Of a DNA stretch of 64,000 bases, positions 53,764 through 64,000 are shown piece by piece. How positions within the stretch are numbered: position 1 is the first letter of the stretch; each line of letters begins with the position of its first letter. A program made the translations under genes and the position numbers. The notes under the pieces were generated by a model that made no database searches, was not told the DNA's origin, and saw only the letters and a list, made by a program, of their open reading frames with translations. The DNA comes from Engraulis encrasicolus. Its lineage: Eukaryota > Chordata > Actinopteri > Clupeiformes > Engraulidae. The DNA lies in NCBI RefSeq assembly GCF_034702125.1, contig NC_085876.1, positions 17,626,014-17,690,013 on the forward strand. Direction: 5' to 3'.

Positions 53764-54876
53764 CTCATAACGTCCAAGATCATGGTACCTGTGTCATAAT
53801 GGCCAAGCATTCCGACCTTAACAGTTTCTCTGCCCAATCAGAGAGCAGGGCAGTGTGTCATAATAGCCAAGTATTCTGCCACCTATGGAATTTAATATAG
53901 GCAACTCCCCAGACCTAATCTCACTTGTGATTAGGTATGGTGTTAACCAGGCAAGTAGATGAGTACATTTTTCATTAAAAACTGTAATCAACAGAAAAAA
54001 ACGTCTATTTGATCCATCAAACGAAATCAGAGTGCTCTACTGACTTTTAGCAGCGAAGGAAACATTTGTTTTCAACTTTGTATTCTATTATTTGACAACA
54101 GTCAACGTTTTTGGGAAAAAAAGCTCCTGAGATACTTCCCAAAGCCATTTTTGCAGATTTTTTTTTCGTGAGCTTATATTTCACAGTCAGACAGCATGAT
54201 CAGCACAGACAAATAAATAAACACAACATTACTAGTATTAACACTTGACCCGCACTTCATTTCGAATTACACAACGTTCAGTTCATACATTAGATGGACA
54301 ATTAGCTGCTTTCCACGGTGTCCACTCTGCTTTCCAATCGGTCATCACATCAGTGTCTTGATGTTCATCTGGGAAGTTTGCAGTGTGTTGTGATCATCTG
54401 AAAAATGGGTGACATACGTATACTGTAAAGATCATGCATGGGCTGTTTGAGTCCAATCGTTATTTTACCTTTGTTATCTATCAGGCATTGAAAGTCTTGA
54501 CAGTTGTAAGTACAACTTAAAAAGTATATTGTATTTGTGTGACAATATAATAAGAAGGAGGTATTGGCAGCACATTACCTAATAACAAGCACAAAGATGT
54601 GAGTGGAAATAAATTGTGGTACAAGTGGATTGTGTGGCTTTCAAAAGAGAGAGCTGATATTTAAGAACACATTTGGTTAATAATTCACACCCATCAACAG
54701 CTGGGTAAGGAGTGTTATTGTATTTTGATTGACTTCATCAAACACTCCTATACAAACAGATATGGGCCGTGCTCACCACACATGCCCCATCACTTACTAG
54801 CGATGACTCTCTCACATTATTCAACTTTTGGTATTTATGCAGGAGGACTACGACATAATACTCTCTGAGTCACTAA

Positions 54877-55076
54877 GGAAAACAAGGAGGGTTGGAAAGG
54901 GGGATAAATAGGGCCTGGGCATTTTTGGCTTAAAGGGGCCCCTCATAATTAGCAGCGCAGAACTGACTCACCGGTCAGTTTTTATTTTTTTTTAAACATT
55001 TCTGAAAATAGGGGCCCACTAGGGTGCAGGGCCCACCGGGAAATGCCCGCTATGCCAGATGGCCTGTCCAGCCCTG
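54877..55076. mobile_element. hAT-type short element, relative of 2773-3003
   Basis: Shares AAAGGGGCCCCTC, TTTCTGAAAATAGGGGCCCA and GGCCTGTCCAGCCCTG with the first copy. Flanked by GTCACTAAGG on both sides. The left end is decayed. Confidence 0.65.
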
Positions 55077-55732
55077 GTCACTAAGGATAACAAGGGTCAC
55101 CAGGGAGAGCAATTTTGGGTTGAGGACAAGGCCCTTCCCTGCTGTCACTCCGTGACGTAGGGTCACTTCATTATTTCCACAAACAGGGCAGGGCATCCTT
55201 GTCGCATGGGCGCGCCACAATCAAGCAACTAAGCGGTCCGAGTAAACACAGTAATGTCCATGGACACAATGAAATGCCTATTACTTGTTGGGTACCTGTC
55301 CTCAGAGTTACAATGATGCATGAAGTGCATTAGGGCATGGCAGGAATTTTAGAGCATTTCATAAAACCTCTTTTCAAATTCTGGCAATTTCAACATGCAG
55401 CTTCTCACGGTACCTGAAACCCTTGACCCAAGACGCAGCATTTTTTTTTGTGTTCAGACCTTTGCAAGATCCTAGCCTGATAACTTAGGGCATGGTTTGT
55501 TTAGATGATGGTTGAAACATCTTAGCATACTCTAAATGTCATCCCCAAAGTTGTACAATGTTAGCAGACACCTTATAATAACGCATTAACTTTTTGGGAT
55601 TATTTGGAGTAAGTTCAAACATTTCACACTCTGCAAAGGGCTGAAAAGGCTGAACAAAAAATATCTGAAATGTACTGAAATTTACATCTTAGATTATTTT
55701 GCATTTTTTTTGTAAAAAAGTAGACAGAATTA

Positions 55733-55985
55733 TTAAAAGTACGCTGTGCAGGAAATGGTCAAATGCTCATTGAAACTGGGCTGCCTATTGCCAAATTTGA
55801 TCTTTTCATGAATTTTTACTAATTAATAAACTAATATTTTCTAGTATGGCCCAAGTACAGTCATTTTTGCAGCTGAAAAGGGCAGAATGGCAGACCATGG
55901 AGAAGATCCCCCTTTTCATGTATGAAAAATGCTATTTCTGGAATTCTGGAATAAACAACTAAAAATCTTACACAGTGTACCCTTA
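55733..55985. mobile_element. MITE, TTAAAGGTACACTGTG family
   Basis: Shares GAAACTGGGCTGCCTATTGC and CATGGAGAAGATCCCCCTTT with the copy at 35023. Confidence 0.7.
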
Positions 55986-56673
55986 AGAATTTCACTTTCA
56001 TTGATCTGCAGTCATGCTTAGCTTCTAACTCATGCCCTTGCTCAGCATTGCATCCTGTCTGTTCCAGGATGTTGACACCCAGCAACACAAAGCCAGGTAG
56101 ACACAATGACTATTATTAGCCTGAATTATAAAGGACGTCAGCGCTAAGAAAGTCCAAAGTCAACAATGGCAATATCTGTCTCTGAATGCATACTATGTGC
56201 TTAGGGCTGGCCATTTACTAGTTGCCCCCACAACAAAGATGGCTTTCGTGACATTGAGGGGTCTATATCTTGTGTGCTTTGTTCATCAGTCATCAGTAAC
56301 ATATCGGTAGGTCCGTTTGAGTTGGGTTATCCGGTATATCCCTCATTCTCATTCTCATTCATGCTGTCCTTTCAAAACACAGCGTAAACAGTGCGAAGTA
56401 TTCTTGAGTTTTGGTGCCTTACCTCAGTATGTATGTAATCTATATGACTCAGGTTAGAATCAATATTGAAACATCATTACAGGAATGAGTCAAAAGCCAT
56501 TTCCAATAGGAGTTGCTGTGGCACTTATTATATAACATAAATCTTAACGTTTACATTCATGTCTTGCACATGTACGTGCCTTATGGATGAATTAGGTGAC
56601 ATTGACAGTTTTTTAGATTCATTTTCAAATGAATGTGTTTATATAGGCCTAATTCAAAGAAACATTCTGGTTG

Positions 56674-56683
56674 TTTATTTATT
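56674..56683 (-). promoter_or_regulatory. Candidate poly(A) signal for copy 3
   Basis: Two overlapping AATAAA hexamers read on the minus strand about 310 bases past the copy 3 stop. No transcript evidence; the placement is an inference from spacing only. Confidence 0.4.
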
Positions 56684-56989
56684 TGCTGAATAAATATCTT
56701 AATAAACTCCCTCTCAACAGTTCACACTCTATACGTATTTAACTTTGCACAGTATGTACATACTGTATAATTAAGTATAATTGTTAGGGGGAAAATGACC
56801 CTAGTGTGGTTGACATTAAAATGTGAGAAAGGTCCCGCACACTGTCTATTCCAACAGCAAGTGGGAAATTTATCTGAAGAGTTGACAGAAACGTATCACA
56901 CATTTTTGACATGGGTTTTTTTGTTGAATACATGTGTATGGTGGAAACTATTTAAATGCAAGACATTTACCTCTTTTTTTACTGTGGAA

Positions 56990-59900
56990 TCAGGGATTCA
57001 CAATATATAGCCCAGTTCTATTCCTCTTTGCTTCAGGATGATCTTCACTCTGTAGACACAAGAATTCAGAGTCAAGTCAAATTTATTTGCAAAGCACTTT
57101 AAAATACAACACAGACAAGCTGACCAAAGGACAGGATAATTTGGTAAAAAAGGGCTTGAGGACCCCACAATGCACAAAGACAAACATAACTTAAGGACAA
57201 AAAGATTCAAATGGGTTTTAAGATTAGTTTTAAAAGCAGTTAGGAATGGTGGAAGGCGAATGTGGTCACCTCTACTCTTTAGTCTGCAGAGGGAAGCTCA
57301 GGATCAGGACCCCTCAGATAAGCATGGCTGCTGCCAGCAACTTGGTAGGTATGGGAAATTGCATGGCGACCAAATGAGTTGTGATCGTGGTTAGCAACAA
57401 CACTTTCAACAAATGCACGTATCGTCATGACGTGGCACAGACATAAATAGTCAAGGGGCATGGCGGCTCCACGAAACGTTTGCACTGTTCACTTGGGTAG
57501 CACTTTCATTTATTTTCAAAACATGCAATAAAAGTACACTATTGCATCGGCATCCAAGGTGTGCTCCTATGTGCATCCTATGGCTCCATGACCTAACCAT
57601 TACACCATACCATTACACCGTACCATTACACCGGCGACCCCAGTTCGATTCCGACCCGAGGTCCTCTGCTGATGCTTCCCTGCTCTCTCGCAATGTCTGA
57701 AATGTCTTTGAGGAAGACTACACCCTTGAGGAAGACTACATCCCTACGCAACCCCACATCGCTCCAGGAAACAACACCTTTCATCTAACTTCTAAGTCGT
57801 TAGATAGGTGAAATGTAGGCACAATGTGCACGTAATTTGCCCTGGACTGAACTCTCTGCCTCTCTGGTGTGCCCCCACCATGCACCAACCTCAAATCAAA
57901 TTTATGTTGTGTTTAATTAATCACTGCAACCACTTTTTTGCATGTTTTGACACTTTGTTTTCCTTCAACTCTCAGTTCAGTGTTGAACAGGTGGGGTAGG
58001 CCTCCATTGTTCTCAATCTCCTTTTGATTTTCAAGCATCTATCTGATATCTCGCTCAATGACGTGCATGCTCCACGCTCCTTTCAATCACAGTGAATAAC
58101 TCAGTCAACACTCCAAAGTTTTGTGTTCTTAGGTATACAACAGTTGTTCTACAAATCCATTAGGCTATTTCGGCAAAGCTGAAAATGATACATGAAAATA
58201 TTAGTAGTATCATTAGGGTTATTTGCATTTTGGTACTTGCATTTTGCAGTATTTTTAGGAGAATGATTTTTGTGCAAATCATCTCTATCTATGTAAAGCA
58301 GTTATAATACACTATGAGTTTGTGAAACAAACCTCATACACGGTTTAAAACCTTTAAAGGGATGTTCATACAGTGAAAGTGGTGGAGCATTTCTGGATCC
58401 ATGCAAAATCATTTTGTAATCTTGGATTATTGTAGAATTGTAGAATGCATTCTTTTTATGAGAGCAAAAGCTCAAGGTGACCGCACATCAGTGCCGACAA
58501 TATTGCAGAGCCATGTCAGATCTGACTATTTAACAAACAGCAGCAGCGCTCTTTATGCTGCAAACAAGCCTAGCAGACGGTGGGTTCAACAATGAATGAA
58601 CGGCCTAGCCGTGGCTCAATCGGCTGGGCACTGGACTACTATACACCAGCGGCCTGGTTTTGATTCTGGCCGAACCTTCCCCGTCTCTCTGTCTCCCCAC
58701 TCGTTGCCTGTCTCTCAACAATTATCCTGTCACAATGAAGGCATAAAAAGCCCCCCCAAAATATCAAAAAAATGGGTTTCAACCAGTGGCTCAGACAAAA
58801 AAAAACACAAAACATCAAAAGGAGTACTGGAAGGTTAAACCCTACAGGTGGCCCCTTACTGTGTGCCGTACCTCCAGTGGCACGCTGTGATAGTCATAGA
58901 AAAGTTAACTACCATAGTACTATAATACTATGACATAAGACAGGACCTTTAGTAATGCACTACAACTCGGTCATTGGCATACTGGTAAGAGCAAATTTAT
59001 AAAGCCATGTCTTAAGGGTTAATGCAGGTGTTGATCTTACCAAGACTTTTGGTGCAGATGCTGGAGAGTGAGATGTGTAGCTAGGCGCTGAGCTGGGGTT
59101 GAAAGGGGGTGGGTAGGGGTCAGACACGGGCATGGGCTTCTTCTCTTTCCTGCAGCACCATCGCACCAGCTGTGGACGAGAGTTTGGGAAGGAAGGCGGA
59201 TTTATGTAAAAGTACATTTTATTCATGAAATTATAATACACTGAGGGCATATACTGTATGCATATAAAGGTGCATGAGCTACGTTGCAAAAATACTTATT
59301 TCCATTTCGGAACATTTTGTGAATTTTACATTTTTGTATTGGGCATTGCATTGCAAAATGCATTTTATATGGGTTTAGTAAAGTATGTTCTCAAAATATT
59401 TGTATTCACTGAAAGGATGTCCGAAGAGTCATTTCCAATAATAAAATGCAAAAGTAAAAAAAAAATGGCGTTCAAGTCATTTTGCAACGAAACTACATTT
59501 TATTTATGCATTATTTATTATTTATTAGTTCATGTTGAAAGCTGCTTTGGTTATAAAGCGTCTGCCAAATGCAAAGCAATGTAATGTAATGTAAAGTTAA
59601 TAGTTCATATGTTAATGTAGTTGTTCTCTTACCAGAGCGATAAGGAGGAGGATGAGGAGCAGTAGTGTGACTGCTGCCAGCACCAGCAGAGCGATGGCCC
59701 ATCCTGGCACCCAGTCAAACCAATATGGCCGCTGCCTTGAGTCAGGCCCAGTGGCGGCGGTGGTGGTGGTGGTGCTGCTGCTGCTGGTGGCAGTCTTCCC
59801 ATGGTCTGGTGTTATCACCTGGGCTGAGGTTGACATGCCGCTCCCTCCTGTCGGTAGAGGAAGACCTGAGGGAAATGGAAATCGGAGAGTTAGTAGTAAC

Positions 59901-62900
59901 AATGATTTTGTGGTATTTTAACCCATTAAGACACAGCGTTATACATTTGCTGTTACCAGAATGGCAATGACCAAGTCGTAGTGCATTACTAAAGGCCCTG
60001 TGTTATGTCATAGTATTGTAGTACTAAGATATTGCTTACATTATGTCAATTCCCGGCACCTGTTTTAGACGTAATTTGGGCCATTTTGACGTAATAATGG
60101 GGTCATAATTAGACGTCCAAATAGTGGACCTAGTTTGCACGTCGGTCTGAGGTCCAGAATTGGTCATGGACCGACGGACGCAATGTAGACATCATCTCAA
60201 CGTCTATACGACGTCCAATGTTTAGTGAGATGGTAGTTACTTTTCACTGACTAGTACAGTGTGCCACTGAAGGTACAGCGTGCCGTGCATTAAGGGGCTA
60301 TGAGTGGCTCTCAAAGTGGGCTCTGCAAGATATTGCTACAATGCATTCTAATATGATCCTATCTCTATCTGTGTGTTAATGTGAGGGGAACAGTTACACA
60401 GTTGTAACCTGTGATTCGATTAGAAGCCCCCCATAATGCACGGGGTTCTACTGGTGGAATGTTGTAATAGGCATTGAAAAGTTAACTAGTACTACACTAC
60501 AATGACATAACACAGGACCTTAAGCAATCCACTACGAACGACTTGGTCATTGCCATTCTGGTGACAGCAAATTTATAACGCCGTGTCGTAACAGGTGAAA
60601 GGAGGTCCTTGACATTTTTTCTGCTTCTTTGGGGTCCCGGGCCCATACAAGTTTGAGCATTATCGCTACCATCTTTTGGAATTCAGATTCTTTAAGGCTA
60701 TTTAGCACCTGCAGGCTACTTGCCCGTGTCATGGCAACCAAGGTTCAGGTCCATCCTGGGTCATTTCCCAACCCTACCCCATCTATCTCTTTCTCACACT
60801 CATGTCATAATCTTCACTGTTTTACCCTCACTAAAGGAACAGTAGCATAATAAAATACACAATAGCCCTTAAAATAAGCTTTATATGGGGGCGCAGTGGC
60901 TCAATGACCTAAGACGGCATAACAATACGATGGCAACCCAGGTTTGATTCTGGTCCATGGTCCTTTGCCGATCCTTCTCATTTCCTGTCACACTCTCACA
61001 CTGTCCTATCCTAAATAAACACATAAGTGCCCCCAAAAATCTTTTTAAAAACGTTATACATATATATAAAACAGGCTAACCTGTAGGCATAGTTGGTTGG
61101 ATGCTGGTGCTGGATCCACTTGTACCATTTGTGGACCGAGTAGCTGGGTGGCTGCTGCTGTGGGAGACTGTGCTGTTGTTGACCATGTGTGTTACCGGAC
61201 TCGGAAGGCTGGTTTGGGTCGGCATTTGACTGTTTGTTTGTGTCGCCATTGGAGAGGTGGTTTGGGTCTCCATTGGAGACGTGGTTTGGGTTGCCATTGG
61301 TGTGGTTTGGGTTGCCATTGGTGTGGTTGGTGTCTCATCAGTTGTAGCAATCACAGGCGTCTGCACATCTATATTAGATTAGATGAGATGAGATTAGATT
61401 AGATGAGATTAGATAAAATTAGATTAGAGTCTTAGAATTTTCACATCAAACAATCAATCCAAGCACAACATTTATCTGTTTTTTTTTAGACTCACGTCAT
61501 GTCTTGTTACGTCACGTAAACTAAGGGGTGTAACACACTCAACTCAACCAAAGTAAAAAACTGGGTGCTCATTCCTCAGGAATATACGAAATAAAGAGAA
61601 CAGGACAGCACTCCAAGTTTTGTGTTTTATTGCCTGTCAAACACAAAACTCGGAGTGCTGTCCTGTTCTCTTTATTTTGTTACGTCACATCACATGCATA
61701 AACACCAAAAGCATCTACAACAGCAAATCCCACTAAGAGGTTTGTTTTTCCTTTACAGGCTCTTTTTTTCATATTGTCAATTTCAGAAGTAAAAAATGGT
61801 CAGAACGCTTACTCTCTGTGTAATCGAGGTTGATGTTGAGGTATTTCGGTGGATTCGCTTTCACCTCCCGAAGGAAGAAAAACTTGACGACAAACTGATT
61901 GATCGGTATGTCGTAGAAATCCAGCGTCATCTTCACATGGACCAAGGAGCCCTTGCTAGAAATACCAAAATATTGTCCATTAGGTAATGAAATATTTTTG
62001 GGGGCGTCGTGCCCAGGGTCAGGTTAATGCGCAGGCTAGATATGGCTGCAACCCAGATTGGCCAAAAGTGGAAAAAAAACCAGAATTATAACAAGATGAA
62101 ATATTGAACAAAATATCTGTTGTGTTCAGTACTGATGGTAGACATGTTATCCTTCATTCCTAGCTCTTAATTATATGACAATGTCTATGTAAATTGTCAT
62201 AAAATTTGCCTTTTTGCAGTCTGGGGGCCCCAGGCCGACTTAACGCGGGCCCTGCCCGTGCCATATAGGCCTCCATCTGGGACCCAGGTTCAATTCCAAC
62301 TGGGGGTCATTCCCTTCCCCTTCCCCTTCCTTCCCCATCTATCTCTTTCTCCAATCTTATGCCTTGTCTCTCTCAAACTATCCTGTCCAAATGCTAAAGG
62401 TGGGAAAAAAAGAAATATCTTTATACCTTTACTACGATAGTACTATACCACTATGACAGCTGCACCGTGTCTTTAGTAATACAATAGGACTTGGTCATTG
62501 CCATTCTAGAAACAGCTAATTTATAACAGGGGCCGGGTCTTACTGGGTAAAATAAAAATAAATTGCGTGCATGGAGTCCTGGGCCCAACCTCTGTGGACC
62601 TTATGCCTCTACAATCTCTATTTATGTCCTCTTTAAACTTATTTCATTTTCTCTACATCTACAAATTTACCTATCTTCTTACTTTCTCTATTCCGTCTAC
62701 TTCTTTTGTCTTCTTGCTATTCTTTCTTGTTTCTGACTCTCTTTTCTACTTCACTTTTTAATTTCATCTTTAACATTGATGTTTTTCCATTTGTTAAGCA
62801 CTTTGAGCTGCATGCCTTGTGTGATATGGTGATATACAAATACCGTTTTATTTATATATTATTATTATTACTGTGCTGTGGTGTACTGCAGGGAGGGCTG

Positions 62901-63149
62901 TGTGTGGCGAGGGGAGGGCATACCTGAATGATATGTCAGACGTCCCTCCATATCCCTGACTAGTAGAGCATGCGGAACAATTGAAAACAGTATCCATCTG
63001 GAAAAAAACAACAACAACAAAGAAATGGGTTTGGTAATTCTTGTCTGTATGGTGTGCAGTAAGGTCTATTTGTAGAAATATTTTAAAGGGCTATATTTAA
63101 GTTAAAAAAAAACAAAAGCATATATATAATATATATATACAGTAAGAGA

Positions 63150-63219
<70 letters not shown>

Positions 63220-63771
63220 TATAAAGTATCTGCATGCATGACATGGTATAAAAACATTTTTGCATTGCGTCTTGGGAAAGTTGTCCTGGTAGGGAATGGA
63301 AACGATTTATTTGATAGAGACCATGCATATTGATGAAGACTGTTGCAATGAAACGTCAATCATGTACACTGCCCAACGGCAGTAACTATGCCAACATCGG
63401 AACTGAGAAAGGTTGGATATCGTAGCTACTGCACATTTGACATGGCAATATCTCTAACATGGGACACAGTTGGACCAGAAGGCTTTGAGGTTGTATGAAG
63501 AGCATTTTTAGTTAACTCAATTTTGACAAAATATGTAGCTACTGCTCTTTGCCTTTTTACGGTAGAACAGCAGCTATATACTGTATCACAAAATTAGCAA
63601 ATGTGCTTTTACTTACCAGGTCCTCCACCTCATATGCCAAACTCTTGTAGTAGTCGGAGGATGGATCCAGAAGAGAGTTGTCAAATGTTCGATTGGTGAT
63701 CTCCAAATAAAAGAAGAAGGATGATTCGTCATATGCACGTTTTCCAAGAATAACATCTCTCAGTCCATCTC
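56990..63771 (-). CDS. SEA-domain membrane mucin, MUC1-like, copy 3 (exons 2-8; 5' end outside window)
   Basis: Diverged paralogue with the same exon plan. Exons: 63617-63771, 62924-62997, 61813-61955, 61081-61368, 59633-59865, 59041-59169, 56990-57049. The signal-peptide exon must lie beyond base 64000. Seen in sequence: SEA start FYLEITNRTF and LLDPSSDYY; CSAC in exon 3; FSKGSLVHV at the cleavage position, which keeps the Gly-Ser pair used for SEA self-cleavage. The mucin exon has 96 codons with repeats of PMATQTT or SPMATQTT. The membrane exon again has YWFDWVPGWAIALLVL. The tail exon begins LVRWCCRKEKK and is rich in Pro, Ser and Tyr. The last exon ends GLYIVNP then TGA, which confirms its family despite lying 2 kb from exon 7. 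Its basic tail after the double Cys differs from the acidic tail of copies 1 and 2. Confidence 0.85.
57050..58597 (-). other. Copy 3 intron 7, 5' part
   Basis: Holds a retroelement-tail-like stretch (GTCAAATTTATTTGCAAAGC at 57073) and the SINE at 57575. 57720-58590 shows nothing recognisable. Confidence 0.6.
58598..58765 (+). repeat. tRNA-derived SINE, CTTCCCC(A/G)TCTCTCT-tailed family
   Basis: The head has an A-box-like GTGGCTCAATCGG and a B-box-like GGTTTTGATTC, then CTTCCCCGTCTCTCTGTCTC and a CTGTCACAATGAAGGC end. Further copies on the same strand: 10070-10205, 11900-12055, 27000-27150, 31790-32085 (split by a MITE), 57575-57715, 60888-61045, 62230-62405, and a tail at 8290-8400. The copy 1 and copy 2 intron 6 copies (11900, 31790) are the same insertion duplicated. 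Confidence 0.7.
59918..60300. mobile_element. MITE of the TTAACCCCTTAAG family split by another repeat
   Basis: The MITE runs to about 60025 and resumes near 60232. Between them lies a 200-base insert with ACGTCCAA/GACGTC motifs and no coding capacity. In copy 3 intron 5. Confidence 0.65.
61372..61432 (+). repeat. (GATTA)n/(GATGA)n pentamer tract
   Basis: About ten mixed five-base units, immediately upstream (on the minus strand) of copy 3 exon 5. Confidence 0.85.
61578..61680. repeat. Hairpin, about 40-base near-perfect arms
   Basis: AAATAAAGAGAACAGGACAG...CACTCCAAGTTTTGTGTTT and its inverse, with a 14-base loop, in copy 3 intron 4. Confidence 0.75.
63149..63219 (+). repeat. (AT)n microsatellite, copy 3 intron 2
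   Basis: About 34 TA units. Confidence 0.95.
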
Positions 63772-64000
63772 CTACAATAAAAAATACTGTTATTGAGACA
63801 TTGCATGGAATTCATCATGGTCAAACATACAATCTGAATAACATTACACAAGTAGCATGATTGATTTTCTGTTCAAAACTAAACAGCACATTTTGCAGTG
63901 TTAATTGATCACTTAAAGGTACACTGTGCAGGAAATGGTCAAAAAGGTTTACTAAGTAATTAACTAATATTTTCTAACATGGCCCAAGTACAGTCATTTT

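Larger units (their letters stand above)
53772..56673. other. Intergenic DNA downstream of copy 3
   Basis: Contains the elements at 54877 and 55733. 53780-54870 and 55990-56670 show nothing recognisable. Confidence 0.6.

Overview
This is a vertebrate nuclear window, most likely from a bony (teleost) fish. The signs are AT-rich, intron-split genes and a dense load of fish-type mobile DNA: hAT and Tc1-like DNA transposons, DIRS and Penelope-like retroelements, tRNA-derived SINEs, and long (GT)n/(GA)n microsatellites. The species cannot be named from the sequence alone. No bacterial, organellar or true tRNA/rRNA gene is visible.

The only host genes I can support are three tandem minus-strand paralogues of a type I membrane mucin with a SEA domain and a MUC1-like transmembrane segment. 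Copy 1 (10488-15105) and copy 2 (29052-41215) are complete eight-exon genes with every intron phase consistent; they encode 407 and 378 residues. Copy 3 (56990-63771) has exons 2-8, and its signal-peptide exon lies beyond base 64000. Each encodes a signal peptide (seen in copies 1 and 2), a SEA domain split over three exons, one Thr/Ser/Pro-rich exon, a membrane-spanning exon, a short tail exon beginning with a double Cys, and a tiny last exon ending Tyr-hydrophobic-Val-Asn-Pro-stop. Copy 3 keeps the Gly-Ser pair at which SEA domains self-cleave; copies 1 and 2 have Gly-Asn.

Layout: 1-9340 is intergenic DNA with transposon remnants. 9340-15300 is duplication unit A with copy 1, followed by a head-to-head inverted copy of its first exon at 15367-15870. 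15870-20940 is intergenic with one hAT element. 20940-26255 is a nested foldback region: an inverted-repeat element with telomere-like repeats is split by a 4.8-kb palindromic element carrying two inverted Penelope-like (GIY-YIG) fragments. 26290-41400 is unit B with copy 2, swollen by a LINE, hAT, DIRS and Tc1-like insertions. 41400-56900 is intergenic repeats. 56990-64000 is copy 3.

Units A and B match in exons, introns and 3' flank, so they arose by a fairly recent duplication. The foldback/Penelope region sits between them. Copy 3 is an older paralogue.
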